This document shows positions 44,706 through 53,992 of a stretch of DNA of 64,000 nt, in pieces. The notes under the pieces were generated by a model. It made no database searches, was not told where the DNA came from, and was given only the letters and a program-made list of their open reading frames with translations. How positions within the stretch are numbered: the stretch's first letter is position 1; each line of letters begins with the position of its first letter. The position numbers and the translations under genes are program-made. Source of the DNA: Hofstenia miamia (Eukaryota > Xenacoelomorpha > Acoela); NCBI GenBank assembly GCA_004352715.1, contig SCFE01000077.1, positions 1,241,370 through 1,305,369 on the forward strand, given 5' to 3'.

Positions 44706-47700
44706 TAATATATTGTTAAAAAGTAATTTCTGAATAATTGTTTTTTATTCTTTGATTAATGCTGCGAATTTTTAGATTTCTTCGAAATCATTTATTTTCA
44801 CGGATGCGTAATTAATAAAACGGGCATAATTGCAAACAGATTCACTACACTTGTGCAGCTTTTTCACAACTTATTTAATAATCGAAGTTTAAATTAAGGC
44901 TACCTTGTAGAATAAAGATTGATATAAGTATGCTGCATAGTATTACATGCCAGGAGAATCGTTTCCAGATAGTGCTTTTTGAATTCTAAGCAATGTTTTT
45001 ATGAACAATTTGTCAAAACTACTAAATGTTTCAGAGCGTAAATGTGATAAATTGAAAATTGAAAACGATCTTAGAATTTTGTCTTTATTTATAAATGTTT
45101 ATGCATTTGTACATGTTAGTTTTGAAATAGAGCCACAATGTTTATCTTTACTATATTAAATAACTTAATGACTGTCCAAATTCTCTAGGTCCCCGCCGCC
45201 GCTAGCTGAATTCAAAATTCGGCTGTATGGTCTGTTGTTTAGGTAGCCTTGGTTTAAATCTAGTCGAAACATTCAGTAAATTTCTAAAATATGAAGCAGC
45301 AACTAGTCATTTTGTATGTGTCCTTTTTAAATTCTTTGAAACCTGGAAGTTTTCAATGTTGTCTTGGAAAAATTCTAGAAATTGAAGATGAAAATCCGCA
45401 TTTAGTGTCAAAACAAATTTTGATGCACCAAGTTTCAAAATCACTAAGATATGAACAAGACGGCATATTGGACAATTCAACAAGTTAGCATAGTGAAAAA
45501 TCTCTAGTTTCTTAACAGAACGACATAAACCAAAAGATATCGTCTTATTACTTAACATTAAATTAAAATTCTTCAAGACCATTACAAAACTACTAAATTT
45601 GAACCGATCAATATAATCAATATTTGATGTTACTAGATCGGAAGGAATTATGAACCAAAGAATTATCAAATGAATGAGTAAAGGAATATTCTGGAAAATA
45701 TGTTTTAGTGTAGATGAATATATTGAAAAAAATGTTTATAAAAAGGAAGTGAGACATTAAAATATATTTGAACAAGTATACGTAATTAATTAAATTAATA
45801 CAAACCTTATGTATGACATGTAACTTAGCAAGTAATAACATTCTAATAGAGAAAACACATTTATACATGTATATACATCTAAGAAATTGATTGTAAAGCT
45901 AAACAGAAATATTAACAATGGGAATATACTCCTTTTTTACTTTCAAATTCATGTAACTGAAGTTCAAATTAATCTACGTTAAATTTGAATTAATCAACTA
46001 TCGAAATTTTTCAAAGATAAATCCATTTAGCATGCAGTATTTTTACACAAATGGTACTTAAAAATTTGCCTTGGAGTTTCTATTTCGATTTTTCTTACAT
46101 CTATGTTAGTACTATCATCATAATATTAGTACCGTTATTGCCAGCAAGAAACTGTTATCATACACACATAGAATTTTAATTATAAGGAAATGTTGGTTGA
46201 TTACTTCCTGTATCTTTGAAATGTACTATCAGCAAATAAATGTTACTAACGGAAAATTGATTAGTTATTGTAGATATAAAGTCTGGGCAAAAATAGCACA
46301 GTTCATAATTACTGAAATGTCTCTGTTTAACACTAGAACTCCGAACCGGTCATTTGTGACCGTTTTTGATGCAATTGTTAAACAGCTACTTCCCTACATG
46401 TAAAAATTTTTACAAGTTTACACCTATATTCACAAATTCTGCTGTAAAGTACGAATTGATGACATTTTCGGAAAACAGACAGACTTAGATATTAAAAATC
46501 ATTAATACCCTTTAAACTCCGAAAACCGGTCATTTGTGACCCAGGTTAAAAATTTCATGCATGCGTTTGTGTAGTTATATTTATGCAGTAATATACTTTA
46601 TATTGAGCATGTATTTAACAGTTTTGATCGTTTTAGTTAAAAATTAATGGCAAGAGAAGCAGCAAAACGGGCTCTTAAACAAATTATGTGGGATATTGCA
46701 TCAGGTAGCAGTAGCAGTGTTTATTAAATATAAACCTGAATGCCATTTATAAATCTCACTGTAATAATGCTACACAAATACCGGTCATTTATGACCGGAT
46801 TAGGAATTAAAGGGTGCGTTAAATTTTCGGAGCGCTAGTGTTAACTGTCATGACTAGAATCAAATTTTTGATTGCAATGATTAATAGCTGATTACAATAG
46901 GTCAGTTTTCTTCAACTACATCCAATCCTATGATTGACAGACTTTTTAACCCTTTAATCACACATATCATTTTTATGATATTTTAAATTAGCCCAAAAAT
47001 AGAGACAAAATGTTTTCTATTAAAAAAGTTTACATTTGGAACAAAATTTCAAAATTGGGAAATGTCCTTTTAAAATAACACTGTGAGGAAAAAATCACAA
47101 AATTGGTAATTCTACATTTTATAAAAAAACCAAATATATGCAAAGCAACTAATAAATACAAGAAAATACCGTTACAATGTGAGAAATGTAATAAATATTA
47201 TGGCTAGGTGTTAAGATAAGATAAGATAAAAATTTATTAAAAATCAGAAAGAGCATCTGATAGTCATCTAAAAAAGCCTTAATACAAAATGGATAAAAAG
47301 TACAATCTGAAATCATGGTATTAAAGCTCAAGTTCTCAAAAAACGAGTTGGAAACAAGTTTTCGTACTTCTTGATAAACGACTTATAAGGTGCAGGATTT
47401 CGTTAGGATCTTCGCTGTATGTGCTGCGTACTGGTAACGCGTCCTCCAAAACATGATTGTCCGTATGCAATATAGTTTCATATAAAGATGAATCTGCTTC
47501 ACCAACTAATTGTTGAAACGGCTTTAAATCTCCAATACACTAAGTAACCTCTCGCTTTTGAAGTGCATCGATTTTTTTATGTTCACCCAAATTAACCCCA
47601 CCCCAAACAGTCAGGCAATACTTTATTTGACTAAGGAATAAGCAGATATACAGGGTTTTTAATTCAACAAAATTGTAGCCGATGGATTTCAGCTTCTTGA

Positions 47701-48013
47701 GAAGATAAACTTTCTGGACAAGTTTACTGCAAAGTACTCAAACATGTTCATGAACGGTCAAACCATCTGATAAAGTAATTCCCAGTATTTTTCCATGCTT
47801 CACTCGTTTGATTCCGAAGGTTTTACCAGGATCAGTGCACATGATCAGTTAAAAAATAGTTCTACTGACTTTGAGGCATTTAAAACAAAGTTATTTGCAT
47901 TACACCCATTTTTTATGTTTCAAAACTTTTTCAGAAATGTCAGAATTCATACCAGCAACTACTACGTTATATCATCGGCAAACTTTGTGACAGTCCATCA
48001 TAAACAATATTAA
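44706..48013 (+). repeat. Segmental duplication copy A
   Basis: Collinear and nearly identical with 53993-56757 apart from insertions and small indels. Frames at 45291-45488 and 45617-45868 recur with the same translation in the other copy. Copy A contains a 510-bp TTAA element at 46331-46840 that copy B lacks. At its right end (TTAA 48010-48013) it is uninterrupted where copy B carries a piggyBac insertion. None of the short frames inside is recognised as a gene. Confidence 0.9.
46331..46840. mobile_element. 510-bp piggyBac-type MITE with TTAA target duplication
   Basis: Flanked by TTAA on both sides (46327-46330 and 46841-46844). The ends are CACTAGAACTCCGAA and, inverted, CACTAGCGCTCCGAA. 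Copy B of the surrounding duplication has the uninterrupted site ...CTGTTTAACTGTC... at about 55603-55615 with a single TTAA, proving the element boundaries. Inside, the palindrome CCGGTCATTTGTGACC or a close variant occurs three times (46346-46362, 46526-46542, 46781-46798). No coding capacity, so it must depend on a piggyBac transposase made elsewhere. Confidence 0.95.
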
Positions 48014-48130
48014 ATAAGGGATACCCTAGGACAGTCCCTTGCGGTACACCACCGCACAAAATCAGTGAAATTCTGCAAACAACTTGAGTTTTCAATGGGC
48101 ACATTCTGCAGCATTGCTGCTTGCTTTTAT
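47213..48130 (-). pseudogene. LINE reverse transcriptase fragment in duplication copy A
   Basis: Minus strand: GVPQGTVLG (48024-48050), then YPLFNIVYDG, and FADD (47971-47982) after a short deletion. Further on (47400-47650) comes the thumb region LYICLFLSQIKYCLTVWGG (clearer in copy B). The 3' end is marked by a TATCT-repeat tail (about 47213-47240 on the plus strand reads AAGATAAGATAAGATAAA). Frameshifts make it dead. It is part of the duplicated unit, so this LINE copy predates the duplication. Confidence 0.8.
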
Positions 48131-48317
48131 ATTATGGAAAATGATTAAAAAGATTCAAATGGGCATCATTTGGTTGGATTTTGAGCATGGGTGAGTTCAT
48201 CTAGTAAAGTAGATGATCTTTCACTTCTCTAATCTAATTTTTAATGAAACAATCAAGAATTTTGCAAATTCACTTAACTTTCTTGTAGGGCCCTGCGAGG
48301 CCTCGAATTTTCGAGTC

Positions 48318-49020
48318 TCTCGAGTCGNNNNNNNNNNNNNNNNNNNNNNNNNNNNNNNNNNNNNNNNNNNNNNNNNNNNNNNNNNNNNNNNNNNNNNNNN
48401 NNNNNNNNNNNNNNNNNNNNNNNNNNNNNNNNNNNNNNNNNNNNNNNNNNNNNNNNNNNNNNNNNNNNNNNNNNNNNNNNNNNNNNNNNNNNNNNNNNNN
48501 NNNNNNNNNNNNNNNNNNNNNNNNNNNNNNNNNNNNNNNNNNNNNNNNNNNNNNNNNNNNNNNNNNNNNNNNNNNNNNNNNNNNNNNNNNNNNNNNNNNN
48601 NNNNNNNNNNNNNNNNNNNNNNNNNNNNNNNNNNNNNNNNNNNNNNNNNNNNNNNNNNNNNNNNNNNNNNNNNNNNNNNNNNNNNNNNNNNNNNNNNNNN
48701 NNNNNNNNNNNNNNNNNNNNNNNNNNNNNNNNNNNNNNNNNNNNNNNNNNNNNNNNNNNNNNNNNNNNNNNNNNNNNNNNNNNNNNNNNNNNNNNNNNNN
48801 NNNNNNNNNNNNNNNNNNNNNNNNNNNNNNNNNNNNNNNNNNNNNNNNNNNNNNNNNNNNNNNNNNNNNNNNNNNNNNNNNNNNNNNNNNNNNNNNNNNN
48901 NNNNNNNNNNNNNNNNNNNNNNNNNNNNNNNNNNNNNNNNNNNNNNNNNNNNNNNNNNNNNNNNNNNNNNNNNNNNNNNNNNNNNNNNNNNNNNNNNNNN
49001 NNNNNNNNNNNNNNNNNNNN
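48318..49020. other. Assembly gap (703 N) inside the hAT element
   Basis: A run of N between the left end of the hAT element and the coding remainder of its transposase. Confidence 1.
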
Positions 49021-49021
49021 C

Positions 49022-49483
49022 AACGACAAGAGAGCGGCTAAATCCCAGTTCCAACCCCAGTTCTCCCAACAACCTCTTCAGCCAGAGTCCGTTCAGCCAC
49101 TGATGTACTGGGCTGAGACAAGCAGTTTCCCGAATTTAAAGAAGTGTCGAGGGCTGTTTGCTACCCAGGCGACGAATACTAGCAGCGAGAGAACGAACTC
49201 TGTTGCCACATTTGTGATCAATGACCTCCGTCATTCTCTCTCTGGCGCCAGTGCCGAGAAATTATATTTGCAAAACGGAATTCAAGCTTTATATTTTGAT
49301 TTGTATTTTTATATTTTGTTGTTATCTAATAATGGTTGCAACACTGTGCGCGGCGCGAAAACAATAATAATTCCCGACGTAAAAAATTCTATATTATTTT
49401 ACTTGATTCAATCTGACTCGCCTGTCAGCTACTTGGGACTGCTCGACTCGAGATTCGACTCGACTCGCGAGTTGACTCTCTGA
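49022..49483 (+). CDS. hAT transposase, C-terminal dimerisation domain (partial)
   Basis: Open from the gap edge (first full codon 49022) to the stop at 49481-49483. After a Gln/Pro-rich linker comes YWAETSSFPNLKKC, GLFATQATNTSSERTNSVA and NDLRHSLSGASAEKLYLQN. This matches the hAT C-terminal (hATC) signature 'W......P.L...A...L..PATS..SER.FS', with T-N-S-V-A in place of the usual F-S-x-A-G, then 'R..L......L..L..N'. This domain mediates transposase multimerisation and holds the last catalytic Glu in some families. The tail beyond 49300 overlaps the subterminal repeats and is probably past the original stop. The N-terminal BED finger and catalytic core would be in the gap or deleted. Confidence 0.8.
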   Translation, partial: NDKRAAKSQFQPQFSQQPLQPESVQPLMYWAETSSFPNLKKCRGLFATQATNTSSERTNSVATFVINDLRHSLSGASAEKLYLQNGIQALYFDLYFYILLLSNNGCNTVRGAKTIIIPDVKNSILFYLIQSDSPVSYLGLLDSRFDSTRELTL

Positions 49484-49541
49484 TTCGACTCGACTCGACT
49501 CGAACCTGAGTTTACCCGACTCGCAGGGCCCTACTTTCTTG

Positions 49542-49985
49542 TGTTGAACATCTCATCCATTCCAGATATTATCCACAGTGCAGCTATTGATAATAGAAGG
49601 AAGTTGTGTTCCAAAAAAAATGAGAAGGCAATTAATAATTGTCATAACTATAGTATGATATTATATTTCGTCATGATGCTATTTTAAAAGGAAAATACTT
49701 GATTTCAGATTAAAGATCACAAAAATCATGGGAATCGAAGGGCATTTCATGAAAAAATATTAAATTAATTAGCAATGTCTTGTAAAAATTAGAGAATTGT
49801 TCGATAAATTCTTTGATGTTGCAATATTGATGTCAAAAATACATTCTGTGACATTGTATAAGATTTCAACTACTCAGTAATATAACGTGTGTATTATGAA
49901 AAGGCACTGAAAACATCATCAAATTACTTAATTCCCATCATAATAAAATATTAGCTGCTGTTGTCACAACTCCTACTACTACTAC
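49542..49985. other. No gene recognised
   Basis: AT-rich noncoding DNA right of the hAT element. Confidence 0.5.
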
Positions 49986-50004
49986 AAAATTTATCAAAAC
50001 TTAC

Positions 50005-50490
50005 CTTGTCTCTTAAAATGAACACAGTGTTTCATTTGATCTCCATGTCTCAATGTCTTTGTCCCCCCAGAACCAATCTGTCCATCCAAAGAACTACGTT
50101 CATCAAGAATAAATTGGCTTACAATTGTGTTTATAGTCTTTGAAATGATATATAAGGTTTTTCTTATTCTTTTAGCTACATTCAATTTTTGATCTACAAT
50201 CGGCGAAAAAGTTTTTGGCCAATTCAAAAATTGAATATAATTATTGTTTGATGCCTAATTACTTTACTGAATGAAACAGTGGATATAATGTTGTAAAATG
50301 TCAAATTTAAAAACGAATTTCTATTAATATAGTTTTCAAAGCTTTGGACCCATTGTACTGAAACTTCAGGCCAGTCTCGCGCATTTCCTTCCCATTTTTC
50401 GACCCCGTCTGAGTCGATGTAAAAGCCCGGCTCTCTAGATACCTCTATTTGTTTGATTCCATCAATTTCAAAATTGTAGTAAACGAACAT
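50005..50490 (-). CDS. Possible unrecognised two-exon gene
   Basis: The ATG at 50490 in a fair context (GACAATGTT) opens MFVYYNFEIDGIKQIEVS, then an acidic/aromatic stretch (GFYIDSDGVEKWEGN, WPEVSVQWVQSFENYI). A GTAAAG donor at 50267 and a TTGTAG acceptor ending at 50194 would remove a 74-nt intron in frame and join exon 50490-50268 to exon 50193-50005. The second exon encodes a basic amphipathic helix (KLNVAKRIRKTLYIISKTIN) and GQIGSGGTKTLRHGDQMKH, and stops at a strong donor ACAAG|GTAAGT (50005/50004). A downstream exon would then be needed. Amino-acid composition is more protein-like than in the surrounding frames, but I do not recognise the family. It may be a decayed or spurious gene. 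Confidence 0.4.
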
Positions 50491-51712
50491 TGTCGAACAA
50501 ATATGTTTTTATAATTTCAAAATGAGTTGATTGAATCCAATGGGAGCCTTTCAAATTTAACAAACGAGATTCTTCAACCAATTGAAATTTATAAGCCACA
50601 ATCAAAGCCCTTGACCATACGCAAGTGGCAATATATTTTAACACTCTATTGAATTGACGCTTTCAGAGTTGCTATTTATCAACTTAGTATTTCCGAATAA
50701 AGATTTTCTTTCATCTACTAGTGGAAATAAGAGATTGTTCTTGAAATTGATTTAAAGTTAACTCATTTAAGTTACTAACTGTTTGAGGTGATATGCAATG
50801 AATTTTTGTTTGTCCAATTCACAAAAGTGCGCTATTAAATAGATTCATCGGTAGCTGAGCAACATAACCAAATGCATGTTTGCTTAACTTACGTACTTAT
50901 TTGGAAAGGGAAAGAAGATTGTTTATTTTATATTTCAATTTAAACAAAAATAGTTTGCATACTTATGTGTATTTACTCTATTAACTTCTATCGTCTGCAG
51001 TTTCTTGAAAATGCTGCATGTATTTTTTATTTTGCATTTAGATATGAAAGGTGATTAATAAGTAGTACAATGATATGTCAAGCGTTTGATGAGATAACCT
51101 ATTTCTTTAAAAAACTAATTTTAGATTTTGGAAACTATTCATTTAACATTAAAATTTGGTAGCTAATTGTCCATAGAAATTATTTGAAGGATGATCATTT
51201 TAAGTAAAAAATGATCAGGAATGTATTAATATGGGTATAAAAAATTTCAATTTTATTCATCATCTATTTGTCAAAGAGTTGTCAAAGAGAACAATAAATT
51301 TAGTAAGCTTGGCACAAGTGGGACAGATTGCTACTCTTTAAAATGTATATACACCTGAAAATATTTATCTATATGTAGGATAGAAACATAATTCAACAAC
51401 TTGGAAACTACCAAAAATGACTAGTTCATAATGCCAAAGTTTACTAAAATTAAATTGAATACTTTCAAAATATAAAAATCAAGCTTAATCTATGAATAAA
51501 AGTTTAGTTTTGTATATTGTGCAGCAACTGTTATTTTGCTTTTTGTATCAGTATTTGGCAAATTTAAAAAATTCTTTGAGTTTGAGTGAATATTTCTTTT
51601 TAAAATAATTTGTAGAAAATAATAAGCAAAGTATAAGAGCAATATGCTAAGCAGGTCATACTTAAAACAAAATTTGAACAGAACGGATTAGCAGCAATTA
51701 GAAATATATTTA

Positions 51713-51717
<5 letters not shown>
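50491..51717. other. No gene recognised
   Basis: AT-rich noncoding DNA; possibly the upstream region of the candidate gene at 50.0-50.5 kb. Confidence 0.5.

Positions 51718-51746
<29 letters not shown>
51718..51746. repeat. (TA)n microsatellite running into a gap
   Basis: At least 14 TA units ending at the first N. The repeat is probably why the assembly stops here. Confidence 0.95.
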
Positions 51747-52746
51747 NNNNNNNNNNNNNNNNNNNNNNNNNNNNNNNNNNNNNNNNNNNNNNNNNNNNNN
51801 NNNNNNNNNNNNNNNNNNNNNNNNNNNNNNNNNNNNNNNNNNNNNNNNNNNNNNNNNNNNNNNNNNNNNNNNNNNNNNNNNNNNNNNNNNNNNNNNNNNN
51901 NNNNNNNNNNNNNNNNNNNNNNNNNNNNNNNNNNNNNNNNNNNNNNNNNNNNNNNNNNNNNNNNNNNNNNNNNNNNNNNNNNNNNNNNNNNNNNNNNNNN
52001 NNNNNNNNNNNNNNNNNNNNNNNNNNNNNNNNNNNNNNNNNNNNNNNNNNNNNNNNNNNNNNNNNNNNNNNNNNNNNNNNNNNNNNNNNNNNNNNNNNNN
52101 NNNNNNNNNNNNNNNNNNNNNNNNNNNNNNNNNNNNNNNNNNNNNNNNNNNNNNNNNNNNNNNNNNNNNNNNNNNNNNNNNNNNNNNNNNNNNNNNNNNN
52201 NNNNNNNNNNNNNNNNNNNNNNNNNNNNNNNNNNNNNNNNNNNNNNNNNNNNNNNNNNNNNNNNNNNNNNNNNNNNNNNNNNNNNNNNNNNNNNNNNNNN
52301 NNNNNNNNNNNNNNNNNNNNNNNNNNNNNNNNNNNNNNNNNNNNNNNNNNNNNNNNNNNNNNNNNNNNNNNNNNNNNNNNNNNNNNNNNNNNNNNNNNNN
52401 NNNNNNNNNNNNNNNNNNNNNNNNNNNNNNNNNNNNNNNNNNNNNNNNNNNNNNNNNNNNNNNNNNNNNNNNNNNNNNNNNNNNNNNNNNNNNNNNNNNN
52501 NNNNNNNNNNNNNNNNNNNNNNNNNNNNNNNNNNNNNNNNNNNNNNNNNNNNNNNNNNNNNNNNNNNNNNNNNNNNNNNNNNNNNNNNNNNNNNNNNNNN
52601 NNNNNNNNNNNNNNNNNNNNNNNNNNNNNNNNNNNNNNNNNNNNNNNNNNNNNNNNNNNNNNNNNNNNNNNNNNNNNNNNNNNNNNNNNNNNNNNNNNNN
52701 NNNNNNNNNNNNNNNNNNNNNNNNNNNNNNNNNNNNNNNNNNNNNN
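51747..52746. other. Assembly gap (1000 N)
   Basis: Exactly 1000 Ns, a likely arbitrary gap size. Confidence 1.
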
Positions 52747-52985
52747 GTGTGAAGCTTCATTTTCTCAATTCACATCTTGAATATTTTCCGAGCAATTGTG
52801 GAAAGTACAGCGAAGAACAAGGTGAACGTTTCTATCAGGAAATTATGAACATGGACAATCGTTACCAAGGTCAATGGAATGTGAACATGATGGCCGACTA
52901 CTGTTGGCTTTTGAAGCGAGATGATTTGGGTGCTTCTCACAAAAGGCAATTCAAAAGACAAACTTTCAATGCTTCAAGTGCTTAG
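52747..52985 (+). CDS. C-terminal fragment of a repeat-associated conserved protein family (5' end in gap)
   Basis: 78 codons ending at TAG/TTAGG near 52985. Contains HFLNSHLEYFPSNCGKYSEE, QGERFYQEIMNMDNRYQGQW and MMADYCWLLKRDD. This HFLxSHLxxFPxNxGxxSxE..GERFxQDI..M..RYxGxW...MxADYCW pattern recurs at the C-terminus of many multi-copy, uncharacterised invertebrate proteins. I remember it as repeat-associated but cannot name the element class. The apparent ATG at 52749 lies two bases from the gap edge, so it is not necessarily the start. No stops or frameshifts in the visible part. Confidence 0.55.
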
Positions 52986-53022
52986 GTGAGAGCTCTTCTC
53001 ACCTCCTTTCTGATTACACTTT

Positions 53023-53161
53023 TTCTATGATGTTTTTTTTCTATGCTTCAACTTTAAAACGAACGATGGAAAATATAAAAGTAAATAAACGTTTCTATGA
53101 TGGTTTGTGTTTTTCTATGCTTCATCTTTAAAACCAACGATGGAAAATATAAAAGTAAATA
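53023..53161 (+). repeat. Two-copy tandem repeat of about 70 bp
   Basis: TTTCTATGAT, then TTTCTATGCTTCA, then a segment ending CGATGGAAAATATAAAAGTA occur twice in the same order (about 53023-53089 and 53093-53161) with small differences. Confidence 0.8.
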
Positions 53162-53823
53162 AATTCTCAATGTGCACTTGATATGCATATTTTTCTATAA
53201 TATCAAATTGGTTGATATCTGTATTTTTAATTTATCTTTAAAACTGGACGTGCTGGAGCAAAACTGAGTTCAGATTTGTGATCAGCAAGTTGTTTTAGTC
53301 AGGATCACATACTTTGGTTTGAGAAAAAATTAAAAACTTGAAAAATGTTGACCAGTGTAATCAATGAGCAGATGCTTGCAAATAAAAGTCACTTTATTAT
53401 TTTGATTCCTAGTTCATTTTAATATAATAAAAGGAAATGCGAAAAGATATTTTGAAATTTTTAATTTGTAGAAATTATGATATACCTGCTAAATGTATCT
53501 TAAAAATAATTTATTCATAAGCATTTGGACACTTTGAAATTAACAGTTATATAAAAAACTACACTTGAGCAGAACACATTTTTCAAGACTTAAGATAGTA
53601 TTATTTCAAAATTGTACCTAATTTTAAAATTAAAAATTTTTGTTAAATTTGACAGATTTTTATGCTTATTGTTATCATTTATAAACAAAACATTCTTTCA
53701 AATCTCCAACAAATGTTAGTATTAAACATGCATCCAGGATCTCAAAGGCATCTTTCTGTCTTTTGTTGGACTTGTGCTTGAACTGCATAACAATATAAAA
53801 TTGTTGTTCTACATATAAAAGTT
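53162..53823. other. No gene recognised
   Basis: AT-rich noncoding sequence between the tandem repeat and the palindromic cluster. Confidence 0.5.
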
Positions 53824-53976
53824 AATGGCACATTAATGGGTCATTATTGGCTCACCAATGGTCCATTATTGGTCCAATAATGGATGACGGTTGGCAAACA
53901 TTGTTGGGCCAGCGGTCATTTACCACCAATGGCCAATAATGGCACCAACAATGGCCCATTAATGGACCAATAATGG
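53824..53976. repeat. Cluster of CCATTATTGG/CCAATAATGG palindromic units
   Basis: About ten variants of CCAWTAATGG, ATTATTGG and CCATTAATGG occur in 150 bp, in both orientations, ending TTTCCTGGG immediately before duplication copy B. It resembles the subterminal repeat array of a DNA transposon end; no partner end was found to the left. Confidence 0.7.
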
Positions 53977-53992
53977 AATGTTTCCTGGGTAA

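Larger units (their letters stand above)
48286..49533 (+). mobile_element. hAT element with perfect 8-bp target duplication
   Basis: The terminal inverted repeats are TAGGGCCCTGCGAG at both ends (48286 and, inverted, ending 49533), flanked by identical CTTTCTTG direct repeats (48278-48285 and 49534-49541). Next to the ends are runs of GACTC/CGAGT units (49440-49500 and around 48300). The interior encodes a hAT transposase C-terminus; 703 bases of it are an assembly gap (48318-49020). With 1.25 kb as assembled it is shorter than an autonomous hAT, unless the gap size is wrong. Confidence 0.92.

Noticed and set aside
45291-45868. 65-, 120- and 83-codon frames preserved in both duplication copies
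   Set aside because: Preservation is explained by recent duplication; they overlap on opposite strands, are rich in Asn/Ile/Phe as expected from AT-rich noncoding DNA, and have no known domain.
53824-53976. Palindromic repeat cluster considered as a CRISPR-like array
   Set aside because: Units are about 10 bp, imperfect, in both orientations and without regular spacers; the DNA is eukaryotic.
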